From Anaerolineales bacterium UBA4826 (GTDB lineage Bacteria; Chloroflexota; Anaerolineae; UBA4142): 17,168 bases of DNA. The notes beneath the pieces were generated by a model. It searched no databases. It had not been told where the DNA came from and worked only from the letters and a program-made list of their open reading frames with translations. The stretch covers positions 1 through 17,168 of the forward strand of contig DHFK01000105.1 of assembly GCA_002400365.1 (NCBI GenBank), in the 5' to 3' direction. This document shows, in pieces, positions 8,262 through 14,348 of the stretch. Both the position numbers and the translations under genes were made by a program. How positions within the stretch are numbered: position 1 is the stretch's first letter; the number at the start of each line of letters is the position of its first letter.

Positions 8262-9364
8262 CGCTCCACCTCCAACTGATTGTTGATCAACACCGTCTCG
8301 CGTTCGCCGGGATAAATATCTTTTTCGAAATTCCGATTGGGAATGACCATGTTCACGCCGCACACTTCGGACGCGGAGACGACCATCGCGTCCCCTTTGC
8401 CGATCACGTACGGGCGCAGTTTCTTCGCGTCCGCGATCACGCCCAGGCGATGGTCGGGCAGGACAAAGACGATCGTGTTCGGTCCGTTGATTTCGAGATG
8501 CATGCACGCTTGACGAATTTGCTGCAGGACGCCGCCATCGGGTCGCGTGCGCATTTCTTCGAACGCGAGCGGCGTGATCACGTGCTTGTAGTATGGCAGG
8601 GGCCAGCCCAGTTCTTCGACGATATAGTGCAGGGTATAGAGAAAGCACTGCGTATCCGATTCGAACCCGACGTACGCGGGATGGAGCCGCTGTTGGAAAT
8701 CCTTGTTCTTTTGATAGAAAGTGTTTTCGCCGTTGCCCATCAGCGTGTACCCTTGGAGGAAAAACGGATGCGCGGCGTAGCGCACGATTTTGTAATTCGT
8801 GTTCTGCCGGCACTGAGCCGTAATCACGCGCGCCTTGAGCCAATGGTCTTGGTCCCACAGTTGAAAGTACGCGCCGATGTCGCGCGGATCGCCGATTTCT
8901 TTCAGCGTCAGCACGTCGGGCCAGAACGAGTAGACGAAACCTTGTTTGTCGCGGGCGAGCGCTTCGCGGAGTTTGAGACGCGTGTCGAGCAAGAGGTGTT
9001 TTTGCTCTGGTGTGGGTTGGTCTGAGTAGACGTTCAGCGGCTCGGGGTAACGATAATTGCGGAAGATGTAATGCGGCATCCGCTTGAAATCGAGGTCGGG
9101 CGAATTCACGACGTCCGGCTTGTAATCGAACTTGGGCGAGAATCCGAGTTCATCGAGGAGTGCTTCCGCGCGTTCCAGCCCGGCAGAGGTGCACGCCAGC
9201 GAGAGCAAGGGGAATTTTTTGAACTCGGCAAACGCGCCGCCCAAGTCTTGCAGCGTCATCGCAAAACCGGAGTTGTCGTGCCCCTTTTGCATCGCCAGCA
9301 TCATGCGCAGCGTCAGCGCCGGCGGCACCGGGTCTTTTGATTTGATCGCAGCCATACGACACAT
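8249..9364 (-). CDS. Class-II glutamine amidotransferase, glutamate synthase subunit 1-like (GlxB/GltB1)
   Basis: A 371-residue Ntn-type amidotransferase. The start at 9364 puts Cys at position 2, which becomes the catalytic N-terminal nucleophile after Met removal (MCRMAAIKSK). AAGGAG lies 6 nt upstream, and the longer frame back to 9430 runs into the leader terminator and is not used. Other family marks are QKGHDNSGFAM at 29-39, GNGENTF and ESDTQCFLYTLHYI. It would release ammonia from glutamine for the adjacent FMN subunit. It is the first gene of the operon and is preceded by a structured leader. In ordinary bacteria this domain is the N-terminus of a single GltB chain; here it is free-standing, as in archaeal-type glutamate synthase or the Glx/Mgs systems. 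Confidence 0.9.
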   Translation of the reverse strand: MCRMAAIKSKDPVPPALTLRMMLAMQKGHDNSGFAMTLQDLGGAFAEFKKFPLLSLACTSAGLERAEALLDELGFSPKFDYKPDVVNSPDLDFKRMPHYIFRNYRYPEPLNVYSDQPTPEQKHLLLDTRLKLREALARDKQGFVYSFWPDVLTLKEIGDPRDIGAYFQLWDQDHWLKARVITAQCRQNTNYKIVRYAAHPFFLQGYTLMGNGENTFYQKNKDFQQRLHPAYVGFESDTQCFLYTLHYIVEELGWPLPYYKHVITPLAFEEMRTRPDGGVLQQIRQACMHLEINGPNTIVFVLPDHRLGVIADAKKLRPYVIGKGDAMVVSASEVCGVNMVIPNRNFEKDIYPGERETVLINNQLEVERWQQ

Positions 9365-9621
9365 CGGCGACTCCTTCACCTGAATTGCGTAGACTCTGCG
9401 ACCACGCTGTCGCGATGATTGCGTAAACAAAAACCGCCTGGGGCTCAGGCGGTTTATCCGGCTAGATTCTATTTCGCACGACTCGTCGGGAACATGCCTC
9501 GGCTTTCGCCCAACCGCCCTTTATTTGAAACACAAGACAACGCGACCCGCACGCGGGCGCGCGGCGGCGCGGGTTGGACGGACGACGAACAAAACGGAAC
9601 GGACTCTTTTTTCAGACATCG
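9365..9621 (-). promoter_or_regulatory. Structured 5' leader of the glutamate synthase operon, putative attenuator
   Basis: Transcription predicted from about 9621 gives a leader of some 255 nt before the first gene. Read on the minus strand it contains a GC-rich stem (ACCCGC at 9569-9574 with GCGGGT at 9545-9550), a small GGGC-GAAA-GCC hairpin (9501-9511), and an intrinsic terminator at 9425-9455. The segment GGGCGGTT (complement of 9512-9519) can pair with AACCGCCT in the 5' arm of that terminator (7 Watson-Crick pairs plus a wobble), giving a possible antiterminator. An 8-codon frame (MFPTSRAK) lies between the two. I cannot match it to a known riboswitch or T-box class. Confidence 0.5.
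9425..9455 (-). terminator. Intrinsic terminator upstream of the first glutamate synthase gene
   Basis: On the minus strand AAACCGCCT (9455-9447) pairs perfectly with AGGCGGTTT (9439-9431) around a 7-nt loop, followed by TTTTTGTTT. It stands about 60 nt before the amidotransferase start, in the right place for regulated premature termination. It could instead end a short separate RNA. Confidence 0.8.
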
Positions 9622-9627
9622 CGTACC

Positions 9628-9656
9628 AGTATAGCAGCAAGCGCGTCTAGCGTCTA
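9628..9656 (-). promoter_or_regulatory. Putative sigma-70 promoter of the glutamate synthase operon
   Basis: Minus-strand -10 TATACT (9633-9628) and -35 TAGACG (9656-9651) are separated by 17 bp. The -35 matches the consensus at four of six positions. A second copy of TAGACG lies 7 bp closer, making a short tandem that could also bind a regulator. Confidence 0.5.
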
Positions 9657-9708
9657 TGGACAAGGTGCGAGAATAGAACGAGGGTGTGATTGGGTAGGTT
9701 GCACAAGT

Positions 9709-9783
9709 TCAAATGCCGGCGTCCACCGTCGGCGTGAACGGCAGCACGATGCCAGACGCGACAATTGCCAACGCCGTCAAACA
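9709..9783 (-). pseudogene. Possible fossil of a cation-transporting P-type ATPase C-terminus
   Basis: In one minus-strand frame about 22 codons read TALAIVASGIVLPFTPTVDAGI and then a stop. The GI-LPF(T/S)P---G pattern resembles the last membrane hairpin of Mg2+/Ca2+-type P-type ATPases as I remember it. The flanking codons show no similarity. This is a very short match and may be chance. Confidence 0.2.
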
Positions 9784-9817
9784 ATGAGAACTCCTGCGAC
9801 ACGCTTCGCGGCTTTTG

Positions 9818-9826
9818 TGATATAAT
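9818..9826 (+). promoter_or_regulatory. Extended -10 promoter for the RHH/DUF2442 pair
   Basis: TGATATAAT fits the extended -10 form TGnTATAAT exactly; no good -35 is seen. A start of transcription about 7 nt downstream falls on the GTG at 9833, which would make a leaderless start codon for the PIN-like stub described in the next entry. Confidence 0.6.
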
Positions 9827-9919
9827 GTGGGTGTGGCAACCCAGGTTGTGATTGACACCAACGTTGTCTTTGTTAGTCCGAATATAAACCAAGCGGATCT
9901 TTTGGGCAAGAGGAACAAG

Positions 9920-10243
9920 ATGAATCCACTGACAGTTCAAATTCCCCAAACGTTGCGCTACCAATTGGAAATGCTAGCGCAACGCGAGGGGGTCTCTCTC
10001 GATCAATACGTCGCGTACGCGCTCGCGCGCCAAGTGTCATCCGCATACACGTTGACGCCGCGAGAAGACGCGGCGCAACAACGCGCCGAGTTCACGGCAT
10101 TGCTCCAAACCCTAGGCTCTGCTTCGGACGATGAAATCCAGCAAGCCCTTGTGGAAAGAGAACGTGCGGAACCCGACGCGAGCTTGACGCCAGAGGCAGC
10201 CGCGCGTGTGCGCGAGCGCATTGCCAAACAACGCGAGCGATGA
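9920..10243 (+). CDS. Ribbon-helix-helix protein, antitoxin-like
   Basis: A 107-residue protein from the ATG at 9920, preceded by AAGAGG. The first 45 residues (LTVQIPQTLRYQLEMLAQREGVSLDQYVAYAL) look like a ribbon-helix-helix DNA-binding domain, the kind often annotated as HicB-family or CopG-like antitoxin. The rest is a charged helical tail. The same frame is open upstream to GTG codons at 9833 and 9827 and would add about 30 residues including VVIDTNVVFVSP, which resembles the first strand and metal-ligand Asp of PIN-domain toxins. The 4-bp ATGA overlap with the DUF2442 gene indicates co-translation. Function as an antitoxin or autoregulator is inferred. Confidence 0.8.
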   Translation: MNPLTVQIPQTLRYQLEMLAQREGVSLDQYVAYALARQVSSAYTLTPREDAAQQRAEFTALLQTLGSASDDEIQQALVERERAEPDASLTPEAAARVRERIAKQRER

Positions 10244-10635
10244 CAAACCGCCGCAAACACTACAGGATTCAGTATCCCATCTCCGCGTACACGTTCCCTG
10301 GCGAAGCGCACATTCGGCAGGTTGGATTCGATGACAAGTACATGCGCGTCGAATTGACCGATGGACGCGTGCTCTCTGTACCGCTATCGTGGATTCCCAC
10401 GCTGTACCACGCCGCGCCAGAGGAGCGCGAGAAATACGAGATAGACCGCCGCCGCACAATGATTATCTGGGATCCCGACAAGTGCAGCATCAACGACGAA
10501 ATCCGCATTGCCGACTATTTGGGCGCAGGCAATGGCGCTCGTCGTTCACCGGCGCGAAGAACGATGGAGCCCCGCGCGAAATACGCCGCCCGACGACAAC
10601 CCACGCGCGGCAAGGCGGCAGCGGCGCGGCGGTAA
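10240..10635 (+). CDS. DUF2442 domain protein with basic tail
   Basis: A 131-residue protein whose residues 20-95 show the DUF2442 pattern: FDDKYMRVELTDGRVLSVPLSW followed by PTLYHAAPEEREKYE and a tail with IIWDPDKCSINDEIRIADYLGA. DUF2442 proteins are small, often paired with DUF4160 or RHH partners, and are suspected toxin-antitoxin components with no settled function. The last 30 residues are rich in Arg and Ala (ARRSPARRT...KAAAARR), longer than in typical members and possibly nucleic-acid binding. It overlaps the upstream RHH gene by 4 bp. No second toxin gene follows. Confidence 0.8.
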   Translation: MTNRRKHYRIQYPISAYTFPGEAHIRQVGFDDKYMRVELTDGRVLSVPLSWIPTLYHAAPEEREKYEIDRRRTMIIWDPDKCSINDEIRIADYLGAGNGARRSPARRTMEPRAKYAARRQPTRGKAAAARR

Positions 10636-10648
10636 AGGCGGACTGGAC

Positions 10649-10693
10649 GCGGATGAACGCGGACGAACCATGCCCTGAGCGGCGTCGAAGGGG
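10649..10693. repeat. Short dispersed-repeat mosaic before the LLM oxidoreductase
   Basis: This gap holds a two-copy 10-bp tandem (CGCGGATGAA / CGCGGACGAA, 10649-10668) followed by an imperfect palindrome CCCTGAGCGGCGTCGAAGGG (10673-10692). Both words match, from memory, families of dispersed intergenic repeats found in many Chloroflexota and other environmental genomes. Confidence 0.5.
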
Positions 10694-10736
10694 CGGAGGA
10701 TGACAACTCCAAAGGTTTTGCTGAAAGGAAATAGCC

Positions 10737-11648
10737 ATGAATCCAACACTTCGCTTCGGCATCATCCAACTTCAAAACCGACCGTGGGCAACCCTGGCGG
10801 AGAACTGCCAGACCGTCGAGTCGCTTGGCTATGACAGTTTCTGGGTCGGCGATCACTTTGTCAATGGGCACAACATGGAGGAAGATTGGTTCGACGGCTG
10901 GTCAGTCCTCACGGCATTGGCAGCGCAAACGCACACGATCCGCATCGGTACGCTTGTCACGAACATCATCTATCGCAACCCCGTCGTGCTGGCTAAACAA
11001 GCCCTCACCGTTGACCACATTTCTCAGGGACGTCTTAACTTGGGCATTGGCGCGACGACCGAACGTGATCCCAGCCACCGCATGACGGGTGTCGAGGTCT
11101 GGAAAACCGCCGAGCGCGTGCAACGTTTCCGCGAAGTGATTGAGATTGTCGACCACATGCTGCGCAACGAAACCACCACCTATCAGGGGCGCTATTACAC
11201 CATCACCGACGCACGCATGAAGCCGTCACCAATCCAAAAACCACGTCCTCCCTTAACCATTGCCGCCATTGGACCAACGACGCTCAAGGTCGCGGCGAAA
11301 TATGCCGACACATGGAATACTTATGGCGGTTGGAACCTATCGCCGCAACAGACACTTGAGACGCTCCGCGAGCGTTGCGACCAACTTGAGCAGTATTGCG
11401 CGCAGATCGGGCGCGACCCGAACACAATCACGCGCTCTTTTTTGGTTGGGCTGACCGATGACAAGCCCCTTGCTTCGCTGGATGGGTTCCACGATTTTAT
11501 CGGACGCTATCGCGAGATCGGATTCGGCGAGTTTATCTTTTACTATGACTATCCTGCCATTCCAGCCGACAAGTGCTTAAACCGTGAGATGCTGGAACGC
11601 ATCGCCACCGAAGCCATTCCAGCGATTAGAGCCAAGAGAGCGGGCTAA
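10737..11648 (+). CDS. LLM class flavin/F420-dependent oxidoreductase
   Basis: A 303-residue luciferase-like monooxygenase-family TIM barrel. Typical landmarks are FGIIQLQNRPWATLAEN at the start, GYDSFWVGDHF at 31-41, IRIGTLVTNIIYRNPVVLAKQA (first strand and P-rich turn), GRLNLGIGATTERD and PPLTIAAIGPTTLKVAAKYAD. F420-dependent members such as tetrahydromethanopterin reductase and many Chloroflexota and actinobacterial enzymes share this layout; FMN-dependent members also exist, so the cofactor is not certain. The ATG at 10737 follows AAAGGA at good spacing. The gene is monocistronic, 101 bp after the DUF2442 gene, and ends at a strong terminator. The substrate is unknown. Confidence 0.88.
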   Translation: MNPTLRFGIIQLQNRPWATLAENCQTVESLGYDSFWVGDHFVNGHNMEEDWFDGWSVLTALAAQTHTIRIGTLVTNIIYRNPVVLAKQALTVDHISQGRLNLGIGATTERDPSHRMTGVEVWKTAERVQRFREVIEIVDHMLRNETTTYQGRYYTITDARMKPSPIQKPRPPLTIAAIGPTTLKVAAKYADTWNTYGGWNLSPQQTLETLRERCDQLEQYCAQIGRDPNTITRSFLVGLTDDKPLASLDGFHDFIGRYREIGFGEFIFYYDYPAIPADKCLNREMLERIATEAIPAIRAKRAG

Positions 11649-11689
11649 CAAGATGTGTACAATCACCAGGTTGCGCGGCGCTTGCGACA

Positions 11690-11724
11690 AAAAACCTTGC
11701 GAAGGTTCTCCTCGCAAGGTTTTT
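11690..11724. terminator. Bidirectional intrinsic terminator
   Basis: A 13-bp perfect stem AAAAACCTTGCGA (11690-11702) and its complement (11712-11724) close a 9-nt loop. Read in either direction the arm ends in a run of T, so it fits termination of both the LLM gene (+) and the leuB operon (-), which converge here. Confidence 0.92.
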
Positions 11725-11728
11725 GCTT

Positions 11729-12826
11729 TCATATTCGCGCGATAATCTCCTCCGTCATCGCACGCGTGCCCAACGCACGTTCGCCTGCCCGCGCAATGTC
11801 CGCCGTGCGGCAACCCTCGCTCAGCGCGCGATCCACCGCGCGCTCGACCGCGTCTGCCTCACGCGGCAAGTTCAGCGAGTGCCGCAAAAGCATCGCCGCG
11901 CTCAGAATCGTGCCGATGGGATTCGCGATGCCCTTGCCGGCGATGTCCGGCGCGGAGCCGTGAATCGGTTCATAGACGCCTATTGCCATGCCTTTTGCCA
12001 CGTCATCAATGGTGTGGCTACCGAGCGATGCCGACGGCAGCAAGCCCATCGAACCCACCAGTACCGCGGCTTCATCCGTGAGAATGTCGCCGAACATATT
12101 CTCGGTCACGATCACGTCGAACGACGCGGGCGCGGCGACGAGCCGCATCGCGCAGGTGTCTACAAGCAGATGATCGAGTTTGATTTGCGGATGTGTGCGC
12201 GCGGTTTGCGTCGCGACCTCGCGCCAAAGGCGTGAACTCGCGAGCACGTTCGCTTTGTCCACCGACGTGACGCGCCCGCGCCGCGCGGCGGCGAGCCGGC
12301 ACGCCAGTTCGACGACGCGGCGAATCTCGACGTCGGAGTATTCTAGCGTGTCCACCGCGCACGCGTGACCGTCGCGATCGAAGCGTCCCTGCGGCTTGCC
12401 AAAATACAAACCGCCGGTCAACTCGCGGACGACCAGCACATCCACGCCGGCGATTTTTTCCGGGCGCAGCGGCGACGCGTGCGCGAGCGCGGGGTGCGGC
12501 TTGACCGGGCGCAGATTCGCGAACAATCCCAAGCCCTGGCGTAGTCCGAGCAAGCCCTGCTCCGGTCGCGCTGCCGCGCGCGGATCGTCCCACCTGGGTC
12601 CGCCGACCGCGCCGAGCAACACCGCGTCCGCCGCGCGGCACGCGGCGAGCGTCGCGTCGGAGAGCGGCGCGCCGGTCGCGTCCAGCGCGCAGCCGCCAAT
12701 CAAATGCTCTTCAAATTCAAACTGGTGATCGAATTTCCCGGCGATCGCGTGGAGGACGCGAACGCCTGCCGCGACCACTTCGGGTCCGATGCCGTCGCCG
12801 GGCAAGGTGACGATGTGCGCGCGCAT
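11729..12826 (-). CDS. leuB: 3-isopropylmalate dehydrogenase
   Basis: A 365-residue enzyme of the isocitrate/isopropylmalate dehydrogenase family that oxidises and decarboxylates 3-isopropylmalate with NAD+ in leucine synthesis. Landmarks are LPGDGIGPEVV at 8-18, LLGAVGGPRWD, GLGLFANLRPVKP, VVRELTGGLYFGKPQGR, VTSVDKANVLASSRLW (catalytic Lys), FDVIVTENMFGDILTDEAA (metal Asp) and GVYEPIHGSAPDIAGKG for NAD binding. The product is LeuB-sized, and the LRPVKPH loop and the GLYFGKPQGR motif favour LeuB over isocitrate or tartrate dehydrogenase. Its ATG follows the toroid-protein TAG with no gap and has no visible ribosome site, so it depends on translational coupling. No other leu gene is in the window. 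Confidence 0.95.
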   Translation of the reverse strand: MRAHIVTLPGDGIGPEVVAAGVRVLHAIAGKFDHQFEFEEHLIGGCALDATGAPLSDATLAACRAADAVLLGAVGGPRWDDPRAAARPEQGLLGLRQGLGLFANLRPVKPHPALAHASPLRPEKIAGVDVLVVRELTGGLYFGKPQGRFDRDGHACAVDTLEYSDVEIRRVVELACRLAAARRGRVTSVDKANVLASSRLWREVATQTARTHPQIKLDHLLVDTCAMRLVAAPASFDVIVTENMFGDILTDEAAVLVGSMGLLPSASLGSHTIDDVAKGMAIGVYEPIHGSAPDIAGKGIANPIGTILSAAMLLRHSLNLPREADAVERAVDRALSEGCRTADIARAGERALGTRAMTEEIIARI

Positions 12827-13780
12827 CTACGTGTACGCCGTTTTGATGACGCGCAGCGCATCCAGCGTCAGCCATTTGCTCGGTTCGCCGGCGCGGCCAA
12901 ACTCCGCGGGGGCGCGCCGCGCACGGTCCAGGATCCACGTTCCGTCGTCGCGTTGGCGTTCGAGCAGCCAGCGCATCGCCAGCGCGATGGCAGGATGCTC
13001 GGGGGACATGCCCACGCGGAGGAGCGCCAGCAAGGTGGGAATCAGACTATAGTTGAAATAAGGAAACTCGAGAACATCCCACGCCTCCGAGACGTGAAAG
13101 CGCCCCATCTTGGATTGCAGCAAAAGCGAGGCGACCAGTGAGGCGGCGCGCTGCGTCGCCGGATTCTGTTTCATCGCCGGATAGAGTTCCATCGCGCGCA
13201 AATAATCAATCGTCGCGCGCAAGCAGCCCCGACGTGGGTTGGGACCCGAGCACAGCCACGCGCCGTCGGCGCGCTGCGTGCGGACGAGCCAACCGATCGC
13301 GCGTTTGGCGCGCGGGTCGTCGCCATAGCCGAGTTGAATCAACGCGCGCACGGTACGCGCATGGGTGCAGGGAACTTGCGCCCGCTCACGCACGAGTTTG
13401 CCCGCGCGCCGCTGCGCGCGCCGAAAACAGCCGTCGGCGCTCTGATGCCGAAACATAAACTCGCACGCCGCGCGCACCAGCGCGGCATCCTCCGCGAGCG
13501 TCAACCCCAACTCGCCCAGCAGGGTGAGCCGCCAGAAGGTGCCCAGTCCTTTGGGCAAGTAGAAATCTGGACCGAGCCACGCGCCATCGCGGCGCTGCCC
13601 GGCGCAAATCGCTTGAACGACCGGACAAGTCCGAATCGCCGCGCGCGCGGCGCGCGCCTCAGGATCATTGGGCGCATGGTCGAGCAAATCGGTCAGCGCG
13701 AAATAGCGCACCGAGGGATTGTCCGGCTCGAGCAGCCAGGGCGTGGGATCGGCTCTAAGCGATTTCTTCCAATTGTTCAT
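12827..13780 (-). CDS. Alpha/alpha-toroid protein with prenyltransferase/squalene-cyclase-type repeats
   Basis: A 317-residue protein with four QxxDGxW-like repeats: GQRRDGAW at 61-68, HQSADGCF at 112-119, TQRADGAW at 168-175 and RQRDDGTW at 275-282. These mark alpha/alpha-barrel folds shared by terpene cyclases and prenyltransferases. The DXDD acid motif of squalene-hopene cyclases is absent and there is no signal peptide, so it is probably not a hopene cyclase. Similar Chloroflexota proteins often carry uninformative names. The ATG at 13780 has AAGGAG 6 nt upstream and lies 26 bp inside the adenosyltransferase gene. Its stop touches the leuB start. Function unknown; a carbohydrate, lipid or protein-modifying role is possible. 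Confidence 0.78.
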   Translation of the reverse strand: MNNWKKSLRADPTPWLLEPDNPSVRYFALTDLLDHAPNDPEARAARAAIRTCPVVQAICAGQRRDGAWLGPDFYLPKGLGTFWRLTLLGELGLTLAEDAALVRAACEFMFRHQSADGCFRRAQRRAGKLVRERAQVPCTHARTVRALIQLGYGDDPRAKRAIGWLVRTQRADGAWLCSGPNPRRGCLRATIDYLRAMELYPAMKQNPATQRAASLVASLLLQSKMGRFHVSEAWDVLEFPYFNYSLIPTLLALLRVGMSPEHPAIALAMRWLLERQRDDGTWILDRARRAPAEFGRAGEPSKWLTLDALRVIKTAYT

Positions 13781-14324
13781 CGTTCTCCTTTACTCCCGCA
13801 TGCAAGAGCGTGGGCGCGTGAATGCCATTGGCGGCGTCCTCGTACCGCGCGAGGGAATAGAGATACGCGGAGAGATGATTCAAGTAGGAGATAATCTCGA
13901 GATTGCGCAAGCGTCCTTGGCGGGAGAGTTGTACCGCAAGCCGCTCGGCGCGGCGTACGATGGTGCGCGCGAGTTGCATCGCCGCGCCGCACAAACTATC
14001 GCCCGCCGCCACAAAAGTCGTTGGACGCGGAACAGTGTCTTCAATCGCGCGCATGCGCTCTTCGAGGCGGACCGTGTGTTCGGCGGTGATGTGATATTGC
14101 GCTGGGGCTTGCGCCGCGAGTTCGGACATGAGCCAGCACAAGTCTTGCTGCACCTCCAGAATCAGCGTCTTGCCATAGACTGCCGTCGAAAGCGCGCGCG
14201 CGAGTCCCAGGGCGGCGGAGGCTTCGTCCAGCGTCCCCAGAACGTCAAACAGCAAGTCATCTTTAGAGATGTCTTGCCGATCAATCAGATCGCTATAGCC
14301 GCGATCGCCGCGCCAGACGGTCAT
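13755..14324 (-). CDS. PduO-type cob(I)alamin adenosyltransferase family protein, divergent
   Basis: A 189-residue protein with PduO-family organisation: ISKDDLLFDVLGTLDEASAALGLARA near the start, FVAAGDSLCGAAMQLARTIVRRAERLA in the middle, and LEIISYLNHLSAYLYSLARY at the end. The RRAER motif holding the family's Arg/Glu active-site residues is kept. The usual N-terminal TRTGDxG ATP-contact motif reads WRGDRG here, the PGG loop reads AAG, and the usual LNRLSDYLF is LNHLSAYLY. It may be a weak or non-catalytic relative, or a cobalamin binder. The ATG at 14324 follows GGAG by 8 nt; the gene lies 24 bp after the cytochrome c stop and overlaps the toroid gene by 26 bp. Confidence 0.82.
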   Translation of the reverse strand: MTVWRGDRGYSDLIDRQDISKDDLLFDVLGTLDEASAALGLARALSTAVYGKTLILEVQQDLCWLMSELAAQAPAQYHITAEHTVRLEERMRAIEDTVPRPTTFVAAGDSLCGAAMQLARTIVRRAERLAVQLSRQGRLRNLEIISYLNHLSAYLYSLARYEDAANGIHAPTLLHAGVKENDEQLEEIA

Positions 14325-14348
14325 TGGGCTATCTCCAGCAAGTGTATC

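Noticed and set aside
8262..8858. Upstream extension of the FMN-synthase frame
   Set aside because: The extra 199 codons read in another frame of the amidotransferase gene, are Arg-rich without motifs, and a good ribosome site marks the ATG at 8261.
9365..9621. T-box, glutamine, ZTP, c-di-GMP or TPP riboswitch
   Set aside because: None of the conserved core strings I know for these classes is present; only the terminator/antiterminator layout is shared.
9690..9730. A tRNA T-arm-like string (GTTCAAAT followed by GCCGGC)
   Set aside because: The flanking five-base arms are not complementary and no D or anticodon arm precedes it.
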